Assembly: GCF_000226095.1 (NCBI RefSeq)
Contig: NC_016477.1
Coordinates: forward strand, 3,162,001-3,226,000
Origin: Thermothelomyces thermophilus ATCC 42464
Taxonomy: Eukaryota; Ascomycota; Sordariomycetes; Sordariales; Chaetomiaceae
Reading direction: 5' to 3'
DNA: 64,000 nucleotides
The notes beneath the pieces were generated by a model. That model saw only the letters and a program-made list of their open reading frames with translations, was not told the DNA's origin and ran no database searches. The position numbers and the translations under genes are program-made. This document shows, in pieces, positions 21,587-33,818 of this stretch. How positions within the stretch are numbered: position 1 is the stretch's first letter; every line of letters starts with the position of its first letter.

Positions 21587-24500
21587 TCAACTGGAAAACA
21601 CCTTGTCGCCCGTCCCCCGAAGCTTATTACGCCCCTTGCTGAATAGCCCTTTGCTGGCCTTGCCCGCCGCCATCAACAGCTCCTTGCTCTTCGTGCCCAC
21701 CTGGTTGCCCGAGTGCCCCAGTCCGCTCAGACTGTGTTGAAGGTTGGACATGTGCAGCGTCGGCCCCCTCCCGCCCTGGCTGCTTTGCTGGACAACCGCT
21801 GCTGCTCCCGCGTTGGACGACACATCATTGGCATGCTCTGGATGTTTCAGGATCATTGCTTGCAGCCACTCGTCCAAGCCCGTATCGACGGCCGAGAAAT
21901 GCCACCGGCTCTCATTGTAATGTTTGATACGCTCCGCGGCCGAAGGAAGTTCCATGATGTTTCGGAACCCTAGGATGCTTTTTGGTGAAGCAGCCTCCGG
22001 GAGCTCGGCCCGCGGTGCTTGTTGGCTATTCGCAAAGGCCGGATGCTGCTCCAGCGGCGGAGATCGGGAAGAGGGACTCGATGCCTCCTCCAAGAGAATC
22101 TTCTCTTCCGCCAGCGACAACCGCTTCTGTTCGCCGTGCTTGCTCGTCGAGTCGGACGCTGGCGAAGGCGATTGGCTCGGCCGATCTAGTCCTAGGTTGG
22201 CTCCAAGGGTAGCTGCTGGGTTGAACTCGGGAGCAAACTCGGCTCTCAAGTCTTCCGCTGACTTCCCAGCTTCTTCCTGGGCCTGCGATGGCTGCGACTC
22301 CCCTGTTTCCAGACTGATGTTCTCCGTTGTCAAGGCACGAGTTGTATCGACGCCAAAACCAAGAGATTTCTGTTCAACCGGAAGCTCTGCTGCTGCACTC
22401 GAGGCGCTGGCTGTAGGCGACTCTTGCACCGGAGCTTCCCACGAGAATCGTCTCTGTAGTCCTACGACACCAAATGCGCTCTTGGGCTCGACAACATCGG
22501 AAGCTTTGGCCGGGGCAGCGTGAGCCTGAGAAGACAGACCGCCTAAGCCAACAGCATCCGCTGGTTCTGCGGCGCCGCCGTCTTCTGGGGTCTTAGTCGG
22601 AAGAGGGGCGGCCTCTTGCGCTGCCTTGCCCGCGTCAATGGTCTTGCCAACCTGCAGCAGACCTGGCTCTGCCTTTTCTTCGGTTGCTGACCAGTAATCG
22701 CCATAAACATCCCCGAGATAACTGCTTTCGCGTACCGGTTCTGCAGCAGCGGCTTGATAAGCAGCGGTAGATGTTTGGGGGGAACTGGCTGGTTGAGCGG
22801 GACTGAGCGACCTGAGGATTTCCTCGCTCAGTATGTCGCTGTCCTTGACCGGCGATTGCGTAGCCGAATCCAATACGGGCTCTGCGGGGGACGGCGGGGA
22901 CAGGACCGGCGCTGGATTAGCGTTAATGTCCGGTGTCCCTCGACGAGCATTGAGCGGTGCTGTGGGAGCGATCTCAGTGTGCTTGGTCTTCGCCTCAGCT
23001 GACGTTGAGTTGCCGAACAACTTCGGATCTTCGGTCTCGGAGGCCGGCGATGCGTCACAATGACCCGTAGCTACGGGCGAAGCCTGTGCAGAGCCCATGC
23101 TAAGCTTCTCAGTATTCAAAACCGGGGCCGGTGCTGGAGGCTGTGAAGATGTTTGCGGCGAGGTCTGACGCGAAGGGACAGAGCCGTCACCCTTCTCGTC
23201 TTGTTCCAACTCTCGGGGTTGGGACCTGGGAACACCCAGAGGAACAGCATCAGGTCGCGAGCTATCTTCAGTCGCCTTCTCCAGCGTGTTCGTGGAATAG
23301 CCAGTCGTGGAAGGCGAGACTACTCCAGCGGGTGTCGAGGGCGTCTCGGAAACCCAGCCACCCGGAAGATGCGGCCTGGCTGTCAAGGTAGTTGGCTGTT
23401 CTTCGGCGGATGCTGCAGGTTGCCGAGCTGCGTCTGCGGCGGGCGCCTGCTGCTCAGGCACGTCATGAACAGACTCTGCTGCACCTCGGGGCGACGGCAG
23501 GCCAGCCGGTCGACCCTGGTCCTGGTCGCGATCGCTGGGCGGCGACGGCGCTGCTTCGGCCCCCGCAGCAGTAGTTGTTTCTGTGCTCGAGACCACGCGT
23601 TCACGAGCGGGGGCAGTGATCGATTGGTTTGAGGCTCCTGCCGCAGTCGCAGTAGCCTCATCGGACTCGGGTATGCAGTTGCCCGAGGTCGGCAGTGGCA
23701 TGCTGTCGGAAAGAGATGAGCGTAGTCCTGAAGAAGGGAAGAAAGCAGAAGAAAAGAGATCCTCGCCAAAGCCCGACATGCGACTCAAATCCGGCAACTG
23801 AGGGCTTGTCGAGAAACGTCGGATATTCTGGGGGGAATCAGGCAGGACAGACTCTTGAGATTTCTCGTGCTCTGCCCTGGAAGACTCAGGATTAAGCCTG
23901 TCCTTCCCAGAGCTGGCCAGCATCCCATCAGACCTATACCCGCTCTGCTTTTCGGCAGTTGGACTCGAAACCCCGGGGGGTTCTCCTTCGTCGTTCTTCG
24001 TGTTGTCCCTAGTCTCGAGCGATTGACGTTCTCCCTCCTTCTCTTCCTGCATTTGCTGTGGGTGGATGAGCGGGAGGGGTTTGTCACGCGATGAGAGTTG
24101 CCCTGGGCTCGATGGAGATACCGACCGTGAACCCATCCACGGCTTAGAGCCAGCGCCGGACTCTAGTGCCGCTCCGTAACCGCCCGCCACGTCATTCGCG
24201 CCGATGGTGCTCTTCTGGGCAAGCTGTGAGGGAAGGGGGTGCGCAGTTGGCGGTGCAGGGGAGCCGCTCCTCACATCAGACGGAAACCGTGGGCGACCAA
24301 GTCCGGAGCCATGCTGCTGTGGTGAGGATCCGAACGGCTCGGCTGAACCCCGTGGAAGCGCACTGGACACCGACGGCTGAACAGGCGCCGTCGTCGCCGG
24401 GCTGCGTGGCCCCAGGGGCTTCGGTGGCATCGGAAAGTCTGCTTCCTGAACCGGATCGTCATAATCGTCGCCCCAATCGTCGCCGTCATAGTTCTGCGGT

Positions 24501-24696
24501 TTGAAGTTGGCCCATTTCTTCGTCTTCTGGCGGTTTACATTCACCTTGTATAGGTTGCTAGTCGATGTTTGTGCCGGTGCGGCCGGAGACCTGTTCAAGC
24601 GGCACAATTAGATATGTGACCCGAAAACCGTCTGCAGAGGGAATCGACTAACATGGCCCGGCTGGCGGGGAAGATGTTGCCGTAAGTTCCATCCAT
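21587..24696 (-). CDS. Large disordered protein with conserved-looking ends, function unknown
   Basis: Exon 1 is only 44 nt (24696-24653, MDGTYGNIFPASRA plus two bases). A 62-bp intron (GTTAGT...AACAG) joins it to 24590-21587, giving 1015 residues. I do not recognise it. Near the N-terminus is KTKKWANFKPQNYDGDDWGDDYDDP, an aromatic/acidic block that looks like a conserved motif. The middle 750 residues are Ser/Pro/Glu/Ala-rich and disordered. The last 170 residues look folded or helical: ILGFRNIMELPSAAERIKHY, then a Trp-containing helix ending HFSAVDTGLDEWLQAMILKH. A basic tail, SKELLMAAGKASKGLFSKGRNKLRG, could bind membrane or act as an amphipathic helix. Such architecture is common in fungal cortical or trafficking scaffolds; that is a guess. 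Confidence 0.8.
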
Positions 24697-26455
24697 CGTG
24701 GCGATGAGTGCCCGGCAGCTCAGAGCCGCACCCGCCTGTAAGGTCGCTGATATCACCGCTGTGGCGGCCTTTCTGTGGCGGCCTTTGCACAACCTATCCT
24801 TTGTTCAGAACTCGAGCGTCGGACGATGGAAACAAGGCGTTGTGGTGCGCGATCGCAATGTTGCAGCTTGGTTCGACACGTGGGCGGCAAAAGACGACGG
24901 GTGTACGCAGAGCGCGAGCAGGAGACTGTTAGCTAATTCCGGTTGGCCAGAGGATCGGGCCGCGGCGGGGTGGTTCGTGGAGGGCAAGGACAAGTCGGTC
25001 CCGGGAGTACGCAGTATTCGAGGCCGTTTCGAAGGGGGAACGAGACCAGCGGGTTGCCGTCAAAGCCGACTCCACTGGTTTCCGAGTTGGAGCCGCCTGG
25101 CCCTGCAGAAGGAGTTGGGTGTTCACTTGAGGACCGGGGGGCCAGGACCGTGGCCGCGAGCCCGTGGCGCAATGCCAAGATGATCTGCAGCCAAAAAAGA
25201 GTTAAGTGTACGGAGTAGTTAGTGGCCAGATAGAAGGTGGTCCATCTTGTTAGAATACGAATAGTTACCCCGGACTCCGTACTGTTCCAGTTGTGTTTTG
25301 TGAAAGCAGCTTCAAAGAATGTCGACAGGTATGCTACGCTAAAGTGGACGGGAATGAACGCTCTTAACAATAGCAGGTCCTGTCCTGTCTGGTATTCGTT
25401 GGTGACGCAATTCAGATCTTGCAGTCGACAGGGTGTTGGTTAATTAACAACCAAGTAACATTGGGATGGAGTGTCTCGGCAATCCGCCGATTGCAGCCTG
25501 CCAGGATCCACGAAACGCAACGGCGGGGACGCAACCCTTGATGAGCTTAAAAACTACACGAAACACTCCCTCGACAAAGGGTCCTCATCCCGGGACCTTC
25601 TAAGCATGCGAACTGTGCGCATGTGCCCATCGAAGCATAGATCTCTTGTCATTTGATCAAGACCGACCATGTCTGAAGACGTAAGCACTTGTACGGACTC
25701 GGGGTTGTCCCCTTCTCGGTCTCACTCTCCTGCGCTTGCTGCCGGTGCTCTTGAGGAAACGAAGAGCGAAAAACAAAGTGCACACATGACGTAAGGCAAG
25801 GCCATGGTCGCCTTATATAGTACAGTACACTACGATACTTCTGCGTAGACCATCATTGTCCCATGTGGTGGGTACAATCGCGCCAAGTGGCTTTCCAAGC
25901 TAGTCGAGTGGAACTCTTCTCGCTCTTCTGTTGAGCAAGCTTATTGCTCCATAATCTACACTAAACAAATGGACTTATGTACATACGAAGGAGGCTCGCA
26001 CCCGCTAGCGTAGTTTAGGAGGGTCGTTTCGAGATTGGTGTTTCTTCGATTCCACAGTGAGGGAGCACAGTTCCCGTGCGAAACACGCACTGACTGCGGC
26101 GAGACCAAGTTTGGTGAAAGCGACCCGGTCCGAGCGCCGCCGCGCGAAACACCGTGGCATTCCCTCGATCCAAGAACAACCTGAGAAGGCAAGGTTTCGC
26201 CAAAACTACTTCTTTGGAACCTTCATCTCGCTCGCCTCCAATTACGCTCGGCAGATACCAGAAAACACGCCGTGTCTGTAATTGCTTTATCGGCGGGTGC
26301 ACAGCCCCTTCGCGACCGACAGAACCATTTGCCGGGTCCCGACCCCTGGATCGCATAGTGAATCAGCAAATCACCACCACTGACTGACCCGCCAACCGTC
26401 GCACCGAGAACGTCCAGCGCCCAACCGTCGCACCACGAGCACCGTCGGCGCCGCC
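24697..26455. other. Divergent promoter region
   Basis: The 1.76 kb between two divergently transcribed genes must hold both promoters. It contains TACGGAGTA at 25209-25217, a one-mismatch copy near 25273, and TTATATAG at 25813-25820 about 640 bp upstream of sed5 with no open frame just behind it. Short open frames here lack an ATG or any family feature. Confidence 0.5.
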
Positions 26456-27575
26456 ATGGCCGTTGCGATCAACGACCGAACGGCGGAATTCCGTCACATC
26501 GTCTCTGCCGCTCAGCGGAAACAGGCGGCCAAGCCTGGCTCGAAGCGACTGCTCAGCGATGCGCAGAAGAGCGCGGCCGCTGGGGGCGCGCCACCGCGGC
26601 GGTCCGAATTTGCGCGGCACGCGGCAGAGATCGGTAGGGGAATCTCGGCGACGATGGGGAAACTCGAAAAACTAGCACAACTTGCCAAGAAGCGATCACT
26701 CTTTGACGACAACCCGGTGGAGGTGAACGAGTTGACCTTCATCATCAAACAAGACCTCTCTCGCCTAAACGAAGAAATCCGCAACCTGCAAGCTCTGTCG
26801 AAGCGCCTGCATCCTAAACCAGATCAAGAGGGGGAAAACAACAAGAACATCTTGCTCTTGCTGCAGGGGAAGTTGGGGGATGTCAGCGCAAACTTCAAAG
26901 ACGTGTTGGAGATCCGAACCAAAAACATTCAGGCTTCAAGATCACGGACCGAGGCGTTTGTGTCGACGGTGGGGCAGCACGCCCACGCATCCATACCACC
27001 CTCGGCATCCCCTCTCTATAGCACCCCGGCGAGGGGGACGCCGTCTCCCGGCGCCGACCTTATCTCGCTCAATCCGATGGGAGGAGACCAGCAGCTGCAG
27101 CTGCAAATGATGGAGGAAGGGCAGAACTCGTACATCCAACAGCGCGGGCAGGCCATTGAGGCGATCGAAGCGACCATCAACGAACTCGGATCAATGTAAG
27201 CACGGACGGTCGGGTCAAGGCAAATGTCAGGTCGGGAGCTAACCGAGTCGTGCAGCTTTGGGCAGCTCGCCAGCATGGTTAGCGAACAATCCGAGATGAT
27301 CCAACGCATCGATGCAAACACGTAGGTTCCTCCGTCCGTCGAGGCCATGTTTGCGTTTGCTGACCTCCCACGCAGAGAAGAGGTTGTCGACAACGTCGAA
27401 GGAGCGCAACGAGAGCTGCTCAAATACTGGTCCCGCGTCTCGGGGAACCGCTGGCTCATAGCCAAGATGTTTGGTGTCCTTGTAAGTGAACCCAATGCTG
27501 GTTCTGGTGAGCAATCATGCTGACTCCCTGTACCAGATGGTGTTCTTCCTGCTCTGGGTGTTGATCGCCGGGTAG
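26456..27575 (+). CDS. sed5: Golgi t-SNARE syntaxin 5 / Sed5
   Basis: Sed5 is the Golgi Qa-SNARE for ER-to-Golgi and intra-Golgi vesicle fusion. Exons 26456-27195, 27256-27321, 27376-27481 and 27537-27575 join in phase to 316 residues. The N-terminus has the short NDRTAEF peptide, matching the DRTxEF motif by which syntaxin 5 binds the SM protein Sly1. A three-helix Habc region follows (about 55-170). The SNARE helix near the C-terminus includes FGQLASMVSEQSEMIQRIDAN with the central Gln, and the chain ends in one membrane anchor, KMFGVLMVFFLLWVLIAG. The last three exons are small and encode only the second half of the SNARE motif and the anchor. Length fits the family (about 320-350). Confidence 0.95.
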
Positions 27576-28724
27576 CCGGGCGCTGCGCCCTTATTCCCAT
27601 TCTTGTACAGGACCTTCTTCTCTTTCCTTTTTTCCGTGGCGGCGTCAGCAGAGATCACCGCATCTTAAACATTCGTAATAGGGATTCAACGCATTGGTCG
27701 GGCGGCTTTCACATTGAGGAGTTGAAGGCTTCTCCTGTATTGACTAGATGGCAATGTAGAGCATTGCTGGGAGTCAGACGGCGGTCGCTGTCATAGATGC
27801 GATATCTAGCATTTGAGCACCCTTTTTCCTTGGTTAATGACAAGATCCTCACGAAGTTCAATCCTCGTCAACTTCTTACTCTAGCGGGACGCCTACCACG
27901 TGTATCGTACAGATGTTTCGTACGTAATTACAGTTCTGTAACAGTCATGACGATCGAAGAGAGCCCCAGCCCAGCTTTTCAGCTTGTTGACTTCCGACAC
28001 AAGCGACGGTTTTTCCACCTATCAAATCACCATTCGACGAGTTGTTCGCAAGGGTGGCCACAAAACCCCTGATAGACACCCCACCATCCCCGCCTTCACC
28101 CCGACGGAAGAACGGCGAAGGAGGGGCAACTCTGGAAAGATCATTATCCTTGGAACAAGGCCTCCAGAGCATCTTTCAGGGACACAAGCAGCCCCTATTG
28201 ATGGTTATGTTAATGTGTGTTAGTGAGAGTAACAATGCAAGATAAGGTAGAAAAAAAAGAGATACCGTAGCAGACTTGAAAAAGTTCGCCTGAGAAGCAA
28301 TCCGTCCAGTGGTCTGGCTATCGTCAACAACGGGCCCAGTTTGGAAGGTCACGGCACCCAAGAGTGCTTCGACAGCGGCACAATATGCACCGAACCTCGT
28401 CCCGCCCCCCGCTGCCTTAGTGTCATGATGGCGCCCCATTTAGCCGGCTTCCAGGCCCAAGGTACCCACCTATCCTTCCCGCTTCCTTGATACACTCGTC
28501 TCGCGTCTTCGATACTGTTGCTCCCTCGCCTGGCATATCTGTTTGTCTATTATTTTGCTAGGACTCCAGTACGATCGTCGTCGGCTGTCGCAAAGCTGTT
28601 TGCACTCCGACCTTTCCCTAGACGAGTTCCCTCTACCCAACGACTACTTGTGCGTCCCTTCCGGTGGAAGAGACAGCCAATCCTACCTAGCACAACCTCC
28701 GGTCATTCGTCCCGAACCATAGCC
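27576..28724. other. Intergenic, sed5 3' side and aldo-keto reductase promoter
   Basis: This 1.15-kb stretch contains the 3' flank of sed5 and the promoter of the reductase. The 200 bp before the reductase ATG form an open frame without ATG. I see no further gene. Confidence 0.5.
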
Positions 28725-30056
28725 ATGGCAAACAAGACCTTCAAGCTCAACACCGGCCAGGACATTCCCGCCATTGGGTTGGGTAAGCACTTCCTGCCTC
28801 CCTGTACTCCAGTTCCCCCTCGCCATCGGCAACGGTTAACATCTGACGGACGGACAGGAACATGGCAATCCGAGCCGGGCAAGGTTCGCGAGGCGGTGGT
28901 GCACGCGCTAAAGGCCGGGTACCGGCTGATCGATTGCGCGTACTGCTACGGCAACGAGCAGGAGGTCGGGCAGGGTCTGGCCGAGGCGTTCGCGGCGGGC
29001 ATCGTCAAGCGCGAGGAGGTCTTTGTGGTGACCAAGGTGTGGGCGACCTACACGACTCGGTGCGCGCTGGGGTTGCAGAAGAGCCTGGAGAACCTCGGGC
29101 TCGAGTATGTGGACTTGTTCCTGGTGCATTGGCCGCTCTTGATGAACCCTGAGGGTGAGCAAGCATCCCATCCCGTCTCCGACCCGGGGGCACATCTCTC
29201 TTTCCTGCTCATCTGGAAAAATAACCGTGGCGGTGTGTTGACTCGGCTGGCGGTAGGCAACGACGACCGCTTCCCCAAGCTTCCCAACGGCGAGCGCGAC
29301 ATCATCCGCTCCCACAACCACGTCGACACATGGAAGCAGATGGAGGCCTTGCTGGCGACCGGCAAGACCAAGGCCATCGGCGTGTCCAACGTTCGTTCCT
29401 CCCCGCCCCGCTGGCCCCTTCTCCCCGTTTTATTTTATCAGTTTCTAACTTTCTTCCTCACCCCTTTCCCCCCAACGACAGTATAGCAAACGCTACCTCG
29501 AGCAACTCCTCCCCCACGCCACCGTCGTCCCCGCCGTCAACCAGATCGAGAACCACCCAGCGCTGCCCCAGCAGGAGATTGTCGATCTCTGCAAGGAAAA
29601 GGGCATCCACATCATGGCGTACAGCCCGCTGGGCAGCACGGGCAGCCCGCTCTTCACGGCCGAACCCGTGGTCAAGATCGCCGAGAAGCGCGGTGTCAAG
29701 CCGTCGACCGTCCTGTTGAGCTACCACAGTACGTGCCTCCCCGTTCACTATCCTACCATCGCTCCCGTTCCAGAGGGGACGGGAAGAGAAAATACAAGCA
29801 AAGAAAAGGGAAAGGTGTTTTTTTTCTTTTGCTGACGCAGTTGTGTTTCGCGTTGATAGTCCCCCGTGGCAGCACCGTCCTGGCCAAATCGGTCACTCGC
29901 GAGCGGATCGAGGAGAACCTCAAGCTGATTGACCTGGATGCCGATGATATGAAGTTGCTGAATGACTGGTCGGACAAGCTGACCAGGGAAGGCCAGCTGA
30001 TGCGGTTCGTGTACCCGCCGTTTGGCGTGGACTTTGGGTTCCCAGACAAGTCATAG
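28725..30056 (+). CDS. NADPH aldo-keto reductase, glycerol dehydrogenase/GCY1-like
   Basis: It probably reduces aldehydes or ketoses, or oxidises glycerol, with NADP(H). Exons 28725-28782, 28858-29154, 29257-29390, 29482-29728 and 29860-30056 give 310 residues, a normal length for an AKR barrel. The catalytic tetrad is complete: Asp45 and Tyr50 in LIDCAYCYGNE, Lys79 in VVTKVW, His110 in FLVHWP. GVSN, NQIENHP and AYSPLGS are classical AKR strand motifs, and the cofactor loop has IPRGSTVLAKSVTRERIEEN. The ending FVYPPFGVDFGFPDKS is the tail seen in fungal GCY1/glycerol-2-dehydrogenase-type enzymes as I remember them. Substrate is not set by sequence; xylose-, arabinose- or glyceraldehyde-reductase activity is possible. 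It ends only 200 bp from the convergent dehydrogenase gene. Confidence 0.9.
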
Positions 30057-30252
30057 ACAGGGCTGGGTTCTTGTTATGTGCGAAATCGGGTTGATAGACG
30101 AGAAATAGACGTCGTTTTTGTCTGCAATATTCGAGTTTCTTTTTCTTTTTCTTTTTTCTTTATTCTTTTTTTCTCCTTCATCTCATCTCCCCGACAAACC
30201 GAGATCTTTGGTGTATGTATCATTCATTTAACACTCTGCGCCTCCTCGCTGC

Positions 30253-31586
30253 CTACATGTCTACCATCACCTTCAACACCAGATTTCCCTCGTCGTCTGT
30301 TACCCTAGCTGCCATTTCAAAGGCCTTGGGGATGCTCTCCATCCCCGAGAACCGCTGGGTGATGAGCTTTGTAAAGTCGGGCAGCCGGGGGTTCTTGCTG
30401 GCCAGCAGCTCGATGACCCGCGGATACGTGTTGGCGTACCGGAAGACGCCTACGAGGTCGACCTCGCGCAGGGCCGCGGCCGAGATAGGCAGCGTTTGGA
30501 TGGGATTGCCCATGCCGATGAGCATGATCCGCCCACCAGGGGCAGTAGCCTGTTCACCGTCAGATCCTCACATCCGGGGTACTTTGTTTTTTCTTTTACT
30601 ACACGGAAAAAAAACTCACATATATGGAGGCCTGTAGGCACGCCTCAACACCGGTGCACTCGAACGTGGCCGAAACCTCGCCCAAGGCCCCGCCGTTGTG
30701 CGTTGTCGACTTGACTGACTCCGCCACCTGCTTTGCGAAGTCCAGCTTTGCCTCGATCGTGTCGGGCCGCTTCATGGGAACAACGACGGCGGCGTCGGCG
30801 AAGCCGTTGTCGACGGCGAACTTGACCCGGCCCTCTTGGACGTCGGCAATGACCACCGTGGCCTCGCCGACCGCCTTGCTGAGGGCGGCGCAGAGAAGGC
30901 CGACCGTCCCGGCGCCAAAGACCAGGACGGTGGAGCGCGGCGCGAGGCGCGCCCTGTCGGTGGCGTGGAGGGCAACAGCCAGGGGCTCGACGAGAGCCCC
31001 GAGTTCCAGAGAGACGCTCGATGGAAGTCTTGTGTGCTCTTGTCAGCGACGCTTATTCCAGGGGTTTATCGGGGGGCGCTGTTGACATACTTGTGACACC
31101 ACCTCGCCGGGTGTGTTATCTGTTCCTGAAGTGTGCCCTGGGCGTGCGGGTATGCCTTGGCCGAGCTCCTGAACTTCATCTCCCTGCAGATGTTGTACCG
31201 GCCCTCGCGGCAGAGCTCGCATTGCTCGCATGGCTGGCCAACCTCCAGGGCGACGTGGTCCCCGACCTTGAGCGAAGACACGCCGGAGCCCACGGCAATG
31301 ACGATGCCGGCCGATTCGTGGCCTAGGGTAAGGGGCTCCCGCACCAAGATGTCGCCATTGCGGAAGTGGCCAAAGTAGTGCAAATCAGAACCGCAGAGCC
31401 CGGTTGTCTTGACGGCAACCTGGACCTCCTCGGCGCCGGGTGGAGGCAGCTCTCGCTCTTCCTGGAAACTGTGTGAGCTTGACTCCATGTAATCTCGACG
31501 CGGTCTGGTTGAATGTTTTCTGGTCAACTTACGAGCCGCAAGTCCCGAGCCCCATGAAGGACCGAAGCTTTGACGCGGGAAGCCAT
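30253..31586 (-). CDS. Zinc polyol dehydrogenase, sorbitol/xylitol dehydrogenase family
   Basis: It likely oxidises a polyol to a ketose with NAD. Exons 31586-31533, 31461-31091, 31028-30620 and 30549-30253 join in frame to 376 residues, starting MASRVKASVLHG. Catalytic zinc ligands are Cys41 (GLCGSD), His66 and Glu67 (LGHESAG). Four structural-zinc cysteines (96, 99, 102, 110) are all present. A Rossmann motif GAGTVG is followed by an acidic residue at the end of the second strand (VIADVQ), which favours NAD over NADP. Family members include sorbitol, xylitol and L-arabinitol dehydrogenases, and I cannot choose among them. The VGVFRYANTYP segment near the C-terminus is typical of the sorbitol dehydrogenase group. 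Its 3' end faces the aldo-keto reductase and its promoter faces the SDR gene. Confidence 0.9.
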
Positions 31587-32600
31587 TGGTAGAGGGGTGG
31601 TAGAAAAAAGGGAGGTGCGAACGAGTTGTAATCAGTTGAGACTGCAACGAGTAAGGAGCAAAGCGCTGGCGATGGGGTTTGGGGATAAATGTTTTCAATC
31701 CAACAAAAAGGGCTCGGATAGGCTCTTTGGCAGTCACGATACCTAGTGCACCCAGCAAAGGGGACTCGGATACTGAGATGCCCGTATTATAAGGCTACAA
31801 AGGCCCGGCTCCGTCAGTCGGTGCCACTGCTTAGTACAGATTTGTACGAGAATAGGCGTGTACAACATGGACCCAGGAAAGCCGATATCGACCCGAATCC
31901 ACTTGCCTGTTTGTAAGAAGGGTCTGGGATGGGAGAAGGCCACATGAGCTCTCCACGAGACTCGGACTTGTGACGTGGAACCCGAGGTAGGCAGGTAGGT
32001 ATGTACATACATACGTTGAGCTGATTTAGTGTACCTGACCCAGGAGACCCCAGGCTAAAGACAACAGCGCCTTGATGCCCCCCGCAGGTGGATGTGCCAA
32101 ATCTTGGTCTTTTTTCGAGCCCGTAAAATCCATCATAGGCGGGGTTAGCGCCAGCAACTGGAGGTGGCCATCGCGCGAGCTACCTCTCCTCGAACTTGTG
32201 CGGGCAAGTGCGTGCGGTGCGGTTGTGGCAATGTGGGACTTTGTTGGCCCACAACCGAGCCCAATAACGTTGCCGGTTTCCGCTGCAGTAGTGTAAACTG
32301 TCCCGTACCGGTTACAAAACTGTGACCGTACGGTACCGTATTTGTGGTTCGACATGGTCGACCGCTACATAGTTGAGCAGGCGTTGGGCCAGGAACTGGG
32401 TCCAAGATACAAGGGTCCCTGAACATGCAGTCATCCGACTTACACCACCTTTCGCCAACCATGGAGACGGCCCAAAGCGGGTTCTTCTGCATCCAGGGGT
32501 TGAACACAACATAAGTTGTTCATATGCGCAGGGTGGCATACCCTTCCTCGAAACGCACTCATTGATAAGGGAAACAGAAAAAAAAACAAATACAGAAACA
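31587..32600. other. Divergent promoter between dehydrogenase and SDR
   Basis: One kilobase separates two divergent oxidoreductase genes, so shared regulation is possible. It contains a TACATACATAC tract (about 32001-32014) and, closer to the SDR, a cluster of CCGTACCGG- and ACGGTACCGT-type palindromes (32303-32339). An open frame runs into the SDR start from 32373 but has no ATG before 32601. Confidence 0.5.
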
Positions 32601-33694
32601 ATGGCGACAAGCAACGTGTCGAGCATGTTCTCGCTCGAAGGCCACACCGCACTTGTCACTGGCGGGACCCGCGGCATTGGCAAGGCCGTCGCCATCGCCC
32701 TCGCCGAAGCCGGAGCCGACATTCTTCTCGTTCAGGTAAGCTAGAGTGTCACTTCCAAAGACATCACACATCTTGAAGGCCATGGACGACTGACTCCCCG
32801 CGGTCCAGAGAGATGAGACATCCACGGATACGCTCAATGCCGTTCGGGCCCTGGGCCGCAGCGCCACCATCTACACGGCCGACCTGAGCTCGGCCGAGGA
32901 CGTCTCGAAGCTGGTACCGCGGATCCTCGCCGACGGCCACCAGATCCGCATCCTCGTCAACTGCGCCGGCATCCAGCGGAGACACCCGTGCGAGAAGTTC
33001 CCGGACTCCGACTTCAACGAGGTAAGCCCCTACGGCAGCGCACTTCCACTGTCCCGTCCCTTCGTGCTTTTTTTTTTTTTTCACGCGCATGTGGCATCCT
33101 CGCTGACGACACAACTTTCCTTCTTCTCTTCCTTCCTCCCCCCCCCGGCGGAAAACAGGTCATCCAAGTGAACCTCAACAGCGTCTTCATCCTCTGCCGC
33201 GACGTGGGCGCGCACATGCTGCAGCTCGACCCGTCGCCCGTGACGGGCCGCCGCGGCTCCATCATCAACTTCGCCTCGCTGCTGACCTTCCAGGGCGGCC
33301 TGACCGTCCCCGCCTACGCGGCGTCCAAGGGCGCCGTCGGCCAGCTGACCAAGAGTTTTGCCAACGAGTGGACCGCCCGCGGCATCACTGTCAACGCCAT
33401 CGCGCCCGGGTACATCGAGACCGAGATGAACACCGCGCTGCTCAACGACCCGGATCGGCTGGCTAGCATCAGCGCGAGGATACCGGCCGGAAGGGTGGGT
33501 TTTTTTCCCTTTCTTTTGTTTCTTCTAAAATCTGGGCCACCTGTCCGTGTTACGACGATGCTAACGTGACGTTTGTTCCGTAGTGGGGGAGCCCCGAGGA
33601 CTTCAAGGGCACGGCCGTCTACCTCGCAAGCAAGGCGAGTGCCTATGTGAGCGGCCACGTCCTGGTGGTGGACGGTGGATGGATGGGACGGTGA
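32601..33694 (+). CDS. Short-chain dehydrogenase, KduD-like
   Basis: A cytosolic SDR, most like 2-deoxy-D-gluconate 3-dehydrogenase / 2-dehydro-3-deoxygluconate 5-dehydrogenase (KduD). Exons 32601-32735, 32809-33021, 33159-33494 and 33584-33694 give 264 residues. The cofactor site is TGGTRGIG (20-27), followed by the NCAG motif. Catalytic Ser156 (IINFAS), Tyr169 and Lys173 (YAASK) are intact. [55 protein letters not shown] and VDGGWMGR match the KduD family closely from memory. In bacteria KduD acts in pectin/uronate breakdown; in fungi such enzymes serve uronate, gluconate or polyol routes, so the substrate is open. The ATG follows an A-rich leader. Confidence 0.9.
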
Positions 33695-33818
33695 AACTGA
33701 TTGCGCCCAACAACGAACTTTCTTTTCCTATGGACGCGGACGGGAAGGAACACTATTAAAAGGTAACAGAGCAGCATGGAAATAGCGACGCGGACAACTA
33801 GGTTACCGATTCTCGACT

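Noticed and set aside
25813-25820. TTATATAG as promoter of a separate small gene
   Set aside because: No open frame with features follows within several hundred bases; it may belong to a distant sed5 transcript start or be chance.
27856-27905. GTTCAATCCTCG as a tRNA B-box
   Set aside because: No A-box or acceptor stem could be paired at tRNA spacing.
28518-28724. Upstream extension of the aldo-keto reductase frame, Arg/Ser-rich without acidic residues, resembling a mitochondrial presequence
   Set aside because: It has no ATG before 28725 and opens only through a TTG. Use of a non-AUG start cannot be argued from sequence alone.
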